A stretch of DNA of 64,000 bases from Geobacillus vulcani PSS1 (GCF_000733845.1 NZ_JPOI01000001.1:248001-312000), one strand, 5' to 3'. Shown: positions 50,658-58,562, counted from the first letter of the stretch. Numbers and translations are program-made. The notes: generated from the letters alone by a model not told the origin.

Positions 50658-51209
50658 TCATTCTACCTCCACACCGAATGTGATGGTCTCCGGTTTCACA
50701 ACGACACCTGGAACAACTTGTCCATTTTCATCGACGACGACTTGCCGGCCATTGGCTTCGACTACTTTCAGCGTCTTTTTGAGGTCGCCCCATTTGACCG
50801 ATTCCTTGATGAACTCCGTCATGCCGTTTTCTTTGACATGCTGTAAAAGAAGATTTTCGTCTGCTTTTTCCGGCTGTGCTTTCGTTTTACGCGCCTTTGA
50901 TTTACCATATGGAGTAGAAAGTGTTTTGGCTTTTGGGTCCTCTTGCAGCACTTTTGCATGGTATTCCTGAATCAGCTGCTCGAAAAATTCGATATTCTGC
51001 TGGATGGATTTCTTTTGCTCTTCCTCCCAGCGATCAATGCGCTCACGTTCGGCTTGTGCCAGTTGCTCAACTTCTGCCGCTTTAGCTTTGTATGCCGATA
51101 GTTTGCGAAAAGCCCAATTTAAACTATCGATGCCAGTGATTTGAAATCGTTGTTTCAGTTCCTCTTGGTTTTCGATTTCTTGCAACTCGAATTCTTGTAA
51201 AACGTTCAT
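50658..51209 (-). CDS. Gam-like host-nuclease inhibitor
   Basis: 183 residues. SLNWAFRKLSAYKAKAAEVE begins a long helical hairpin, and KTLSTPYGKSKARKTKAQPE is typical of Gram-positive phage Gam-like proteins, related to Mu Gam and Ku-like end binders. It would protect linear phage DNA from host AddAB-type nuclease. One base separates it from the next gene. Confidence 0.8.
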   Translation of the reverse strand: MNVLQEFELQEIENQEELKQRFQITGIDSLNWAFRKLSAYKAKAAEVEQLAQAERERIDRWEEEQKKSIQQNIEFFEQLIQEYHAKVLQEDPKAKTLSTPYGKSKARKTKAQPEKADENLLLQHVKENGMTEFIKESVKWGDLKKTLKVVEANGRQVVVDENGQVVPGVVVKPETITFGVEVE

Positions 51210-51403
51210 CTTACTTCCCCTTTCATTTTCATAAAGTTTTGTCGTTGTATATTAAGCTCTAAATATTGGTGATACTGCGCTGCGTTTTTAAACTGAAATA
51301 TCGGTCTACCAGCTTTATTGAAACTGATTTGTCCACCAACTTTATGCAAACGCCACTGATCGAACTTATCAGAACTGAACGGAATGGTGATTGTTCTTGC
51401 CAC
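51206..51403 (-). CDS. Small phage protein
   Basis: 65 residues from GTG 51403 (GGAGG 8 bases before it), ARTITIPFSSDKFDQWRLHK and so on. An ATG at 51418 is the alternative start. It overlaps Gam by 4 bases. A GC-rich inverted repeat (51488-51512, CGCCTCGC/GCGAGGCG) lies upstream. Function unknown. Confidence 0.5.
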   Translation of the reverse strand: MARTITIPFSSDKFDQWRLHKVGGQISFNKAGRPIFQFKNAAQYHQYLELNIQRQNFMKMKGEVR

Positions 51404-51519
51404 CTTCCCCACCTCCATTTGATTTTTCTGAGGCGATCCTGTACCATGTAAGTAACGGTTCATAGTTCATAGGAGAATCACCGTTGGCGCCTCGCTCCCT
51501 CGGCGAGGCGTTTCTCAAG

Positions 51520-51720
51520 TTATGCCTGTTTTGGCCGGCCGAATTTGCCGCAATAGTCATAGGCGCACCATACATCTTGGTGAATCATCAAGCCGTCAAT
51601 AAACTCAATGACATCATCCCCCTCGACAATTTCCCCACCGCACCCCTCGCAATAGCCCACAACGCAAGGTTCTTGTTGCTGAATCGGATGCTTGTTAGAA
51701 ATGATCGGATTTTCAATCAC
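51520..51720 (-). CDS. Small zinc-binding phage protein
   Basis: 66 residues. CEGCGGEIVEGDDVIEF followed by IHQDVWCAYDYCGK has the CxxC...H...C spacing of small LIM/zinc-ribbon-like phage proteins. Function unknown. Confidence 0.6.
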   Translation of the reverse strand: MIENPIISNKHPIQQQEPCVVGYCEGCGGEIVEGDDVIEFIDGLMIHQDVWCAYDYCGKFGRPKQA

Positions 51721-52058
51721 GCTGGCTCACCTCCTTTCAGTGTTTCAATGCGTTTTCGGATCGCCTGTATGCTTCGTCCTGTTCGGGCAGACAGAACCTC
51801 GATCGGTTGAACCCCGTAGTGGTTGAGGATGTAGAAATCTTCCTCCTCTGTCCACCTGCCTGTCTTACCACAAGCGCTGGCCTCTCCGTTGTTGCTCCAC
51901 AACGGTCTAGCAAGTTCTTGCATACGCCGGCCATGAGGGCATTGTCGACATAATGGCACGTAGGACTCGTTCTTATGTCCGTACGGGCATTGCTGACAAT
52001 ACTTATCCAGGATCTCCAACACTTTCATGCGGATACGACGCTTCTCTGTCTTCGTCAA
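51717..52058 (-). CDS. Zinc-knuckle protein with SANT/Myb-like helix-turn-helix
   Basis: 113 residues from TTG 52058, placed 7 bases after AAGGAGG (an ATG at 52064 sits on the ribosome site itself). CQQCPYGH and CRQCPHGRR form a zinc pair. RWTEEEDFYILNHYGVQPIE is a SANT/Myb-like DNA-binding helix set. A regulatory or DNA-binding role is likely. It overlaps the next gene by 4 bases. Confidence 0.6.
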   Translation of the reverse strand: MTKTEKRRIRMKVLEILDKYCQQCPYGHKNESYVPLCRQCPHGRRMQELARPLWSNNGEASACGKTGRWTEEEDFYILNHYGVQPIEVLSARTGRSIQAIRKRIETLKGGEPA

Positions 52059-52099
52059 GATCATCACCTCCTTTCTGGTGCACATCGGCAGGCACAAGA

Positions 52100-52168
52100 A
52101 CGCTGGAAAAGGGGGATAGGGAAACAGCGTTCCTGTACCTGACGACAGGCACCAGGCCTGTCATTGTG
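52100..52168 (-). promoter_or_regulatory. Structured leader upstream of the SANT-like gene
   Basis: Two inverted repeats lie in this gene-free stretch: GAACGCTG with CAGCGTTC around an 18-20-base loop, and GACAGGC with GCCTGTC around a short loop. No U-run follows, so they are not obvious terminators. A leader or protein-binding site is possible. Confidence 0.35.
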
Positions 52169-52186
52169 TCGGGGGATGAAAATGTG

Positions 52187-52402
52187 TTATATTGTCATTG
52201 GGCTGGTTTTTCTACGTTGCAACGCCGCTTTGAGACATTTGCGGCGGATTGCAACTTTTTGTTTTTCTCGCTTTAGGACAGCTACTTCGCCCCAATTCCG
52301 ACGGCGGCGATGAATCTCAATTTCTTGCACCAATCGCGCTTCCCAGTTTAGAAGATCCATATATTCGTCCCAAGACGGATTCAAATAGTTTGGTGTATAC
52401 AT
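52187..52402 (-). CDS. Small basic helical phage protein
   Basis: 71 residues from ATG 52402, which overlaps the preceding stop by one base (TGATG), with AAAGGGG 8 bases upstream. EIEIHRRRRNWGEVAVLKRE is strongly basic and helical. Function unknown. Confidence 0.55.
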   Translation of the reverse strand: MYTPNYLNPSWDEYMDLLNWEARLVQEIEIHRRRRNWGEVAVLKREKQKVAIRRKCLKAALQRRKTSPMTI

Positions 52403-52665
52403 CACTCATTCCCCTTTCCGATAATCGCTGTAATATTGATTCCGCGTTCTTGTAGCGTCGCGATCAGTTCAGCTAGCTGATCGTGTTCTCTCTTCCGCCG
52501 CAGTAGCTCGTCCAGCTCTCGACGACAGCGTCGGTATTCTTCGACCCAGCGATCGGCTTCATCAAACTGCCCATTCACCCATGCCACTCGCGCGTAGTCC
52601 AAGTAGAGGCAGCCGCAACCCCATATCTTTTCTGCCAACTCCCGATCTTGCTCAAGGACGTTCAT
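52402..52665 (-). CDS. Helical phage protein
   Basis: 87 residues from ATG 52665 (AAGGAGGTG upstream). DEADRWVEEYRRCRRELDEL and an adjoining coil make it largely helical. Function unknown. Confidence 0.55.
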   Translation of the reverse strand: MNVLEQDRELAEKIWGCGCLYLDYARVAWVNGQFDEADRWVEEYRRCRRELDELLRRKREHDQLAELIATLQERGINITAIIGKGNE

Positions 52666-52669
52666 GCTG

Positions 52670-52969
52670 TCACCTCCTTTCCTTGAGACCAAAGCGTTCC
52701 GGATACTTTTCCATCGCCTTGAAAACCGTTCGGAGTGTCAACCGGTTTTCATGGACGATTTTGCCGTCCATAAACGTCAGTTCAACAATGATGTTTCGAT
52801 CGACATCGAGAAAGCTGATAGCGTATGTCGGTTCCGCTACGGTTTCAAACTCCATGACAGTGGCTTCAATCGGCTGGATATTCGGCTGGCTGTTGTATCG
52901 GGCAGAGATCTCATCAGTAACATGCGACGGCAACTCATCGAACGAGACATGTTTGACTTGCATCATCAT
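52670..52969 (-). CDS. Phage protein of unknown function
   Basis: 99 residues (three ATGs in a row at 52969, 52966 and 52963; the second is best spaced from GGAG). Alpha-beta composition, with EFETVAEPTYAISFLDVDRN. It overlaps the HTH gene by 4 bases. Function unknown. Confidence 0.55.
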   Translation of the reverse strand: MMMQVKHVSFDELPSHVTDEISARYNSQPNIQPIEATVMEFETVAEPTYAISFLDVDRNIIVELTFMDGKIVHENRLTLRTVFKAMEKYPERFGLKERR

Positions 52970-53280
52970 TCACTCCTTCTCCCAATTTTTCGATTAGGCG
53001 CCACTTGATCCAAATAGGTCGAATTTTCTTCAATCCAGCGAAACACCTGATCGCGAGGATACCGGGCGCGAATGTGCGTGAGCTTTGGAAAGCCTGGAAT
53101 ATCGGTTAAACTGCTTACCGTGGAAAGCTGGACCTGGAAGATTTCTGCTAAATCTTTCCTAGTGAGGACTGGAGGGTAGCTATATCTCTTTCGCCCTTCC
53201 TCCACCCCCAACTCATACGCTTGGCGGACGAGATCCTTCACGTATTTATCAATGTCGGGAACCTGCACCACCATTTGCAT
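52966..53280 (-). CDS. HTH DNA-binding protein (excisionase-like)
   Basis: 104 residues. VLTRKDLAEIFQVQLSTVSS to RYPRDQVFRWIEENS is a MerR/excisionase-type winged helix. The N-terminal part is helical (VKDLVRQAYELGVEEGRK). It may act in excision or early control; it is the first gene of the leftward early operon after the antirepressor. Confidence 0.6.
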   Translation of the reverse strand: MQMVVQVPDIDKYVKDLVRQAYELGVEEGRKRYSYPPVLTRKDLAEIFQVQLSTVSSLTDIPGFPKLTHIRARYPRDQVFRWIEENSTYLDQVAPNRKIGRRSE

Positions 53281-53354
53281 GACAACTTCCCTTCCTTTTT
53301 TGCAGGAATTTCCTCCTTCCTTGTCGAATTAGGACGATGGAAGGAGGTGAGAAA

Positions 53355-53531
53355 ATGTATTTTGTCATTGAAAGAGCCTCAAACGGTCTTTACTACTTCG
53401 TCATTAAATCCGGGAATCACGAAGTAGTAGCTACAAGCGAAACTTACTACTCTAAAGAGAATGCAAAAAGAACTATTGAAGCAATTAAACAAGGAGTAAA
53501 CCCAAATTCTCGAGTGATTGATAACACTTAA
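53355..53531 (+). CDS. DUF1508 (YegP-like) protein
   Basis: 58 residues: MYFVIERASNGLYYFVIKSG and ATSETYYSKENAKRTIEAIK match the YegP/DUF1508 fold, usually found in host genomes in two copies per protein; here there is one. It lies on the plus strand against its neighbours, with a perfect AAGGAGGTG. Its stop codon overlaps the stop of the convergent coiled-coil gene. Function unknown. Confidence 0.75.
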   Translation: MYFVIERASNGLYYFVIKSGNHEVVATSETYYSKENAKRTIEAIKQGVNPNSRVIDNT

Positions 53532-53686
53532 ATCTTTCCATTAACTTTGTTACTTAATGACAAAAGTTGTGCTGCAATTTCTTGCAATTGTTTAGCAATC
53601 GTTTCAGCCGTCGTCCCCTCGGCGGCTTTCTTTTCTAGCTCGGCAACGCGCTGTTCCAATTCGGCTAACCGTTGTTCGATGTTCAT
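53528..53686 (-). CDS. Small coiled-coil protein
   Basis: 52 residues with heptad repeats (IEQRLAELEQRVAELEKKAA), RBS GAGGAG. It is encoded between the antirepressor and the convergent DUF1508 gene. Function unknown. Confidence 0.6.
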   Translation of the reverse strand: MNIEQRLAELEQRVAELEKKAAEGTTAETIAKQLQEIAAQLLSLSNKVNGKI

Positions 53687-53702
53687 TTCTCCTCACCCCC
53701 TT

Positions 53703-54467
53703 TCACGCTGTTTGGTCTTTCTTTAGCAACAACCGAAATGTTTCTTTCCCACGTGGGGTAATCAACGTTTGCACATCGGCCTTCCCGTTTCGAGCGAATT
53801 CTTTCAGTTTGAATAGTTCTGGCACATACTGCGCATATGGTTTCAATTTTCCTTTTTGATCTCTGTAAACAAATTTGTTATCGAGGAGCCATTCGATGAA
53901 ATACCGTTCTTTCACCTCAAGCTCTTTGGCTGTATCTCTAAAGTTGGTGAGTAGATTCCGATCAACCAAGGCGTCAAAATAGTCTGCTTTCGGCTTCATC
54001 GCCGCGATCTGTTCATTTTGCCGGCGCACGGTTTCCAACACACCACGAAACATCAGCTTGGTCTGCTCATCGGCAAATGGAAGATACGTATTGATGAACA
54101 TTTCATCGTTTGAGACATAGCCGCCCGTTTTGCGGATGGTTGGCAACACCTCTGCGGTTACCCAACGCTTGAACTGCTTTGCCTTTTCCTTGATCTCTGG
54201 GTTGTTTCCTTGCTTCGCTGCGCCGAAGATTAAGCTGTAAAGACCGGATTCGTTAATGAATTTTTTGTTTTGCTTTCCGCCCGAAGTAAGGACTGGATGG
54301 ACCGTCGAGTCCTCTTCGTCAACGTGATTAGCAATCGCTTTGTGCGGATCGGAAAACGATAATGCCTTTGCCGCCTCTACCCCTCCGAACCACTCGACTC
54401 CTCCAACGACGAGAACCGGTAGCTCACCAAACACTTCATGATTGAAAACTTTTGGTGTATTACTCAT
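53703..54467 (-). CDS. Phage antirepressor (Bro-N plus ANT/KilAC)
   Basis: 254 residues. The Bro-N domain (FNHEVFGELPVLVVGGVEWF, GLYSLIFGAAKQGNNPEIKE, FKRWVTAEVLPTIRKTGGYV) is followed by the KilAC-type ANT domain (RDTAKELEVKERYFIEWLLD). Antirepressors bind and inactivate the CI-type repressor. It overlaps the Cro-like gene by 4 bases and would be made early after induction. Confidence 0.9.
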   Translation of the reverse strand: MSNTPKVFNHEVFGELPVLVVGGVEWFGGVEAAKALSFSDPHKAIANHVDEEDSTVHPVLTSGGKQNKKFINESGLYSLIFGAAKQGNNPEIKEKAKQFKRWVTAEVLPTIRKTGGYVSNDEMFINTYLPFADEQTKLMFRGVLETVRRQNEQIAAMKPKADYFDALVDRNLLTNFRDTAKELEVKERYFIEWLLDNKFVYRDQKGKLKPYAQYVPELFKLKEFARNGKADVQTLITPRGKETFRLLLKKDQTA

Positions 54468-54700
54468 TTAACTTCCTCCTTTTGTTCCCCATAAGTTAAC
54501 TCACCAACCAAAAAAATATCATCTGGTTTTTTGTTAAAAACACGAGCGATTTTTACAGCCATTTCATATGAAAGCCCTCTTTTTCCTTGTTCGATCTGCC
54601 AATAATACGGTTTGCTAATGCCGACTTTATCTGCCACATCCTGCAACGTCATTCCTTCTCTTTTTCTTATGTTAATCAGTTTTTCTCTCCGTCTGTTCAA
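54464..54700 (-). CDS. Cro-like XRE-family regulator
   Basis: 78 residues from TTG 54700, with AAGGAGGT 6 bases before it; an ATG at 54718 overlaps the ribosome site. GMTLQDVADKVGISKPYYWQ is the HTH. It faces the repressor gene across the three operators, the position of Cro. Confidence 0.85.
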   Translation of the reverse strand: MNRRREKLINIRKREGMTLQDVADKVGISKPYYWQIEQGKRGLSYEMAVKIARVFNKKPDDIFLVGELTYGEQKEEVK

Positions 54701-54720
54701 CTCGTTACCTCCTTTCATTA

Positions 54721-54820
54721 GTTAACCTTAGGTTAACTTAATTATAGATTAACCTATAGTTAACTGTCAACAGAAAAATTACTTATTTGTTAACTTCATT
54801 TACGTTAGCTTTTAGTTAAC
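54721..54820. promoter_or_regulatory. Immunity operators of the lytic/lysogenic switch
   Basis: Three 17-bp near-palindromes: 54721-54737 (GTTAACCTTAGGTTAAC), 54748-54764 (ATTAACCTATAGTTAAC) and 54804-54820 (GTTAGCTTTTAGTTAAC), plus a half site GTTAAC at 54789-54794. Two lie on the Cro side and one next to the repressor promoter (TTAACTTATAATATC). The pattern GTTAAC-N5-GTTAAC fits a dimeric XRE repressor. Confidence 0.85.
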
Positions 54821-54863
54821 TTATAATATCTATAGAGCGACTAAATTAGCGGGAGGTTTACAA

Positions 54864-55307
54864 ATGAGTTTCCCCCAAAGATTAAGGATGTTAAGAAAAG
54901 CAAAAGGTTTGACACAAGAAGAACTGGGACGGAGAGTTAATGTTACTAAGGTATCAATTTCGGGATATGAGAATGGAAATAGAACACCAGATATGGATAC
55001 TTTAAAAGCTTTGGCTGATGTGCTGGGTGTAAGTGTTGACTACCTATTAGGGCGAAACAATATTCAATCTGACGACACAAATCTCCCCGCCCTCACCGAG
55101 AAAGACGAACGCGACATCCAAAAGGAGCTGGAAAAGATCATCAACGGACTCAAAACAGGAAGCGGTTTCGCTGCATTCGGCGGAGTAGACATCGACGAAC
55201 TCGACGAAGAAGATCGGGAACTACTGATCGCATCTCTGGAAAACTCGCTCCGCCTTGCTAAGCGCATCGCAAAACAAAAGTTCACGCCGAAGAAATACAA
55301 TAACTAG
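54864..55307 (+). CDS. CI/ImmR-like phage repressor
   Basis: 147 residues. The XRE domain (GLTQEELGRRVNVTKVSISG, LADVLGVSVDYLLGR) is followed by an acidic helical C-terminal domain (EKDERDIQKELEKIINGLKT to ENSLRLAKRIAKQKF). With ImmA downstream it fits the ImmR type, which is cut by a metalloprotease rather than cleaving itself by RecA. RBS GGGAGG. Confidence 0.85.
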   Translation: MSFPQRLRMLRKAKGLTQEELGRRVNVTKVSISGYENGNRTPDMDTLKALADVLGVSVDYLLGRNNIQSDDTNLPALTEKDERDIQKELEKIINGLKTGSGFAAFGGVDIDELDEEDRELLIASLENSLRLAKRIAKQKFTPKKYNN

Positions 55308-55334
55308 TTAAATGCATTCAAAGGAGTGAATGCA

Positions 55335-56627
55335 ATGAGACATTTGGGAAAAGTTTTAAGAGAACTAAGAGGCAACACTTCCTTAAGAGAAGCGAGCAAA
55401 CGCATTGGCATCAGTCATAACTATTTGCGTAACTTAGAAAAAGGCATTGACCCTAGAACTAAACAACCTATCTCCCCTTCTGTCGACACTCTAAAAAAGA
55501 TTTCTAAAGCATATAGCTATCCTTATGAAAAGCTTTTACAGATAGCCGGGTATATTGACGACAACAACAAAGAAAGATCCAATATGCCTATTGATTACTC
55601 AACAACAATAGGCAAAAGAATTGCGTTATTGCGAAAGAAAAGAGGTCTTTCTCAAGAGGAGTTTGCAAAGAAAATTAACGTTTCACCTTCGACCGTTGCG
55701 ATGTGGGAGGTAGGAAAAAGAGAGGTCAGATCATCTACTCTCTCTGAGCTAGCTCAATTTTTTAATGTGTCAACCGATTATCTGCTCGGTAGAACAGACG
55801 ATGCATCACCCGTTTTTCAGCAATTAATCAAACCAGAATTCGGTAGTTACATCAAAGCCTTACGTGAGAAAAAAGGATTTACAGTCAATCAACTAGCTCT
55901 ATATTCAGGAGTGAGCTCTGCCCAAATATCGCGTATCGAAAATGGACTGAGAGGGATTCCCAAGCCTGAAACAATTAAAAAATTATCTGAGGCACTAGGT
56001 CATTCCTATGAAGTTCTTATGAAAGTAGCTGGTTACATAGATAATAGCACCAGAGTAGATAGTCCTAATCATAATCATTGCATCAAGGAAGTGGCTGATA
56101 TTTTCGGGGTCACAAAGGATTACTTATTGGGAAGAACAGATACACTTGAACCAAGTGTAGAAAACAAACAGTATCGTTCCAAAAACCTACCCTTTGACAA
56201 ACAAAAATTTGCCGAATTATTAGAGAAAGCAAAAGGAAACAGATCAATAAACCACTATGCTCAAAAATCGGGTGTTACATCTGCTCATATATCAAGGTTA
56301 CTCAGATGCTTATTAGACAGCCCTCCCGCCCCACAGACGATAAAAAAACTGGCCGATCATGCACACAACGGGGTTACTTATCAAGACCTTATGGAAGCTG
56401 CCGGATACATTGCTGAAAACAACATAGAAGCTAGATATGACGTTCAAATCCAACTAGAGGAGATTATGAAAGAACTCAAAAAAGAAAGTAGTCCCATAAC
56501 TTTTAGAGGACGAGCGCTTAATATGTTAGACACAAAAGATCGCGATCTTCTTATTACATGTTTTGAAAATCTCCTCCGTTTAACTGAACAAATCGTTTGC
56601 ACAAAAAATGATAAGAAAAACATCTAG
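55335..56627 (+). CDS. Multi-HTH regulator: tandem XRE domains with a repressor-like tail
   Basis: 430 residues from ATG 55335 (AAAGGAG upstream). At least four XRE-type domains are visible in a row: about 3-75 (NTSLREASKRIGISHNYLRN), 90-155 (GLSQEEFAKKINVSPSTVAM), 168-238 (GFTVNQLALYSGVSSAQISR) and 285-360 (INHYAQKSGVTSAHISRLLR). A partial DIFGVTKDYLLGRTDT relic lies near 255. The C-terminal 65 residues (MKELKKESSPITFRGRALNM, DRDLLITCFENLLRLTEQI) resemble the tail of the preceding repressor. It lies between repressor and ImmA. Such a concatenation is unusual; it may arise by repeated fusion of repressor genes and may bridge several operators. Confidence 0.75.
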   Translation: MRHLGKVLRELRGNTSLREASKRIGISHNYLRNLEKGIDPRTKQPISPSVDTLKKISKAYSYPYEKLLQIAGYIDDNNKERSNMPIDYSTTIGKRIALLRKKRGLSQEEFAKKINVSPSTVAMWEVGKREVRSSTLSELAQFFNVSTDYLLGRTDDASPVFQQLIKPEFGSYIKALREKKGFTVNQLALYSGVSSAQISRIENGLRGIPKPETIKKLSEALGHSYEVLMKVAGYIDNSTRVDSPNHNHCIKEVADIFGVTKDYLLGRTDTLEPSVENKQYRSKNLPFDKQKFAELLEKAKGNRSINHYAQKSGVTSAHISRLLRCLLDSPPAPQTIKKLADHAHNGVTYQDLMEAAGYIAENNIEARYDVQIQLEEIMKELKKESSPITFRGRALNMLDTKDRDLLITCFENLLRLTEQIVCTKNDKKNI

Positions 56628-56639
56628 GGGGAGCGCTTA

Positions 56640-57080
56640 ATGGCTAATAAGATCAAACAGATCGTAGAGAAATTAGTCAACAAGCACGGCACGAACAACC
56701 CCTTTGAGATCGCATCGCAGAAAGGCATAGTGCTGTTGTTTGAACCGCTTGGCGGGACATACGGGTATCATCATACATTTCGCCGGGTTCAGATCATTCA
56801 CATCAATTCAGAGTTGGACGAGCCGATGAAACGCTTCGTTTGCGCGCACGAGCTGGGGCATGCGGTTCTGCATCCCGAACTTAGCACATCTTTTCTAAGG
56901 AGAAACACACTTTTCTGCATGGATAAAGTGGAAAGGGAGGCGAATGAGTTTGCCGTGGAATTGCTTCTGTCGGATGATGTGCTTTATACATATCGCGGTA
57001 CTGATGCAACCATTTATGAGGCCGCGGCGGCGTATGGAATCCCTAAGGAGGTGGTGCATCTAAAAAATTTTGACTTCTGA
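56640..57080 (+). CDS. immA: ImmA/IrrE-family metallopeptidase
   Basis: 146 residues. The zinc motif FVCAHELGHAVLH (His70-Glu71-x-x-His74) and the downstream glutamate in EREANEFAVELLLSD are intact. ImmA cleaves the ImmR-type repressor to induce ICEBs1 and phi105-like phages. It lies 12 bases after the multi-HTH gene. Which of the two upstream regulators it cuts is not known. Confidence 0.9.
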   Translation: MANKIKQIVEKLVNKHGTNNPFEIASQKGIVLLFEPLGGTYGYHHTFRRVQIIHINSELDEPMKRFVCAHELGHAVLHPELSTSFLRRNTLFCMDKVEREANEFAVELLLSDDVLYTYRGTDATIYEAAAAYGIPKEVVHLKNFDF

Positions 57081-57117
57081 ACCAAACATATATTCCCACA
57101 AAAAGGAGATGATCAGA

Positions 57118-57288
57118 TTGATTATTCACTTGGACGACTATCGTAATAAGAAGAAAAAGAAAACAAACAGCTACTCCATGATCAGCATTCCTGTATTTTC
57201 ACGAATCACCGTAGAGGATGGCAAACTCGTTGGTGTTTTAGAAAACGGTCAGAAAATCATCATCGAAAACTTAGAGGAGGACCGATAA
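57118..57288 (+). CDS. Small basic protein upstream of the integrase
   Basis: 56 residues from TTG 57118, 9 bases after AAGGAG (the in-frame ATG at 57109 touches the ribosome site). IIHLDDYRNKKKKKTNSYSM is basic, and the C-terminal part (DGKLVGVLENGQKIIIENLE) beta-rich. It ends 2 bases before the integrase start. It could be an integrase accessory; no family recognised. Confidence 0.5.
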   Translation: MIIHLDDYRNKKKKKTNSYSMISIPVFSRITVEDGKLVGVLENGQKIIIENLEEDR

Positions 57289-57290
57289 CA

Positions 57291-58475
57291 TTGGCTTCGT
57301 TCCAAAAGTATAAAACGAAAGACGGCGAGAAATGGATGTTTAAAATGGATGTCGGGATCGATCCTGCTACTGGGAAGCGCAAAACAACGACACGCCGAGG
57401 TTTTAAAACCAAAAAAGAAGCGCAGCTGGCTGCGGCCAAATTGTACGACGAAATAAATAACGGAGGCTACGTGAAGGACACGAATATACTATTCAAGGAT
57501 TTCGCACAAGAATGGTTAGCAATATACAGCGAGACCGCAAAAATAAGCACCATTCGCGCCAGGAAACATGAACTGGGGCACTTGATGCGTTACTTCGGCA
57601 ACTTGAAGCTAAAGGATGTTACACGAAAAATGTATCAAGACATGCTCTTGGATCTCAAGAAAAAAGGATATGCTGACAACACCCTAGACGGAATTCATAC
57701 AACAGGGAGAATGATTTTTAAAAAAGCGATGGAATTGGAATTGATAAACTCTAATCCTACGGAATACGCCAAGGTTCCTAAGCAGAAAAAAACAGTGGAG
57801 GACATTGAAAGGGGCAATAAAGACATGAAATTTTTAGAAAAGCATGAGTTAGCCCTCTTTTTGAAAACAGCCCAAGAACACGGGCTGGCTATGGATTATG
57901 TCGTGTTTTCGACCTTGGCATACACTGGTATGCGGCTAGGCGAATTACTGGCCCTTCAGTGGAAGGATATTAACTTTAAAGAACATACCATAGCGATTAC
58001 AAAAACATTGTACAGCCCTAGAAACAATGAAAGATATTATCAATTGCTGCCCCCTAAAACACAAGGATCCATTCGGACCATCAAAGTCGATCCAAATATC
58101 ATTTCACTTCTAAAGAAGCACAAGGCCGAGCAAAACGAAATCAAATTACAGATGGGAGAGCTATATCACGATCTGGGGTTCGTATTTGCGCGACCAAGTG
58201 GATTCCCTGAAGTACCTAAAAAAATTGAACTCAGAATGAAACGGCTGCTGAGAATCGCAAACATTCATAAGCGTGTGACGCCTCACTCCCTTCGTCACAC
58301 TCATACCAGTTTGCTTATTGAAGCAGGAGTAGGAATCAAAGAAATTCAACAGCGCCTCGGCCATACGGATATCGAAACAACCATGAACATTTATGCACAT
58401 CTAACAAAAGATTTGGAAGAAAGAGCCTCACAGAAATTTGGCGAGCTCATGAGCGGTTTGATCAAAAACTTATGA
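57291..58475 (+). CDS. int: Tyrosine recombinase (phage integrase)
   Basis: 394 residues with an N-terminal arm-binding domain (RKTTTRRGFKTKKEAQLAAA), SAM-like core domain (LAIYSETAKISTIRARKHEL) and catalytic domain. Active residues: Arg215 in TGMRLGELLAL, His332 and Arg335 in HSLRHTH, His358 in GHTD and nucleophile Tyr368 in MNIYAHL. All are present, so it should be active. TTG start with GAGGAGG. Its position directly next to the right end and GTGGTCA repeats is standard for integrase and att. Confidence 0.95.
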   Translation: MASFQKYKTKDGEKWMFKMDVGIDPATGKRKTTTRRGFKTKKEAQLAAAKLYDEINNGGYVKDTNILFKDFAQEWLAIYSETAKISTIRARKHELGHLMRYFGNLKLKDVTRKMYQDMLLDLKKKGYADNTLDGIHTTGRMIFKKAMELELINSNPTEYAKVPKQKKTVEDIERGNKDMKFLEKHELALFLKTAQEHGLAMDYVVFSTLAYTGMRLGELLALQWKDINFKEHTIAITKTLYSPRNNERYYQLLPPKTQGSIRTIKVDPNIISLLKKHKAEQNEIKLQMGELYHDLGFVFARPSGFPEVPKKIELRMKRLLRIANIHKRVTPHSLRHTHTSLLIEAGVGIKEIQQRLGHTDIETTMNIYAHLTKDLEERASQKFGELMSGLIKNL

Positions 58476-58480
58476 TTTTC

Positions 58481-58498
58481 GTGGTCAAAATGTGGTCA
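58481..58498 (+). repeat. Two GTGGTCA repeats at the right prophage end
   Basis: GTGGTCA occurs at 58481-58487 and 58492-58498, immediately after the integrase stop, matching the three copies at 20933-20958. They are likely integrase arm sites, or less likely the att core itself. Confidence 0.55.
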
Positions 58499-58507
58499 AA
58501 ACAAAAA

Positions 58508-58533
58508 GAACACCGGGGAAAACCCCAGTGTTC
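58508..58533 (-). terminator. Terminator at the right prophage end (leftward)
   Basis: GAACACCGGGG and CCCCAGTGTTC pair with one mismatch around AAAA; the minus strand continues TTTTTGTTTTG. It would stop host transcription from the antitoxin promoter before it enters the integrase gene antisense. Confidence 0.75.
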
Positions 58534-58562
58534 CAACGGATGGGAGGCACTGATTACATCAT

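Larger units (their letters stand above)
20817..58562. mobile_element. Temperate siphovirus-type prophage, about 37.7 kb
   Basis: A complete-looking cos-type, HK97-fold prophage. It has an integrase at the right end, a divergent repressor/Cro switch, replication and recombination genes, a late regulator, then packaging, head, tail and lysis genes in standard order, and accessory genes near 21-23 kb and 42.4-44.6 kb. All essential structural and lysis genes appear intact, so it may be inducible. The ends are placed at the octamer shared by the two halves of the antitoxin gene; GTGGTCA repeats lie 115 bp and 65 bp inside the ends. An alternative placement at the GTGGTCA repeats would change the length by under 200 bp. 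Confidence 0.85.

Noticed and set aside
52089..52170. Inverted repeats upstream of 52058 as a riboswitch
   Set aside because: The stems match no aptamer I recognise and no terminator or anti-terminator pair is visible; it is kept only as a weak structured leader.
20933..58498. GTGGTCA direct repeats as the attachment core itself
   Set aside because: They occur in three and two copies with different spacing and lie inside the points where the antitoxin gene is interrupted, so integrase arm sites are the better reading. The alternative is not excluded.
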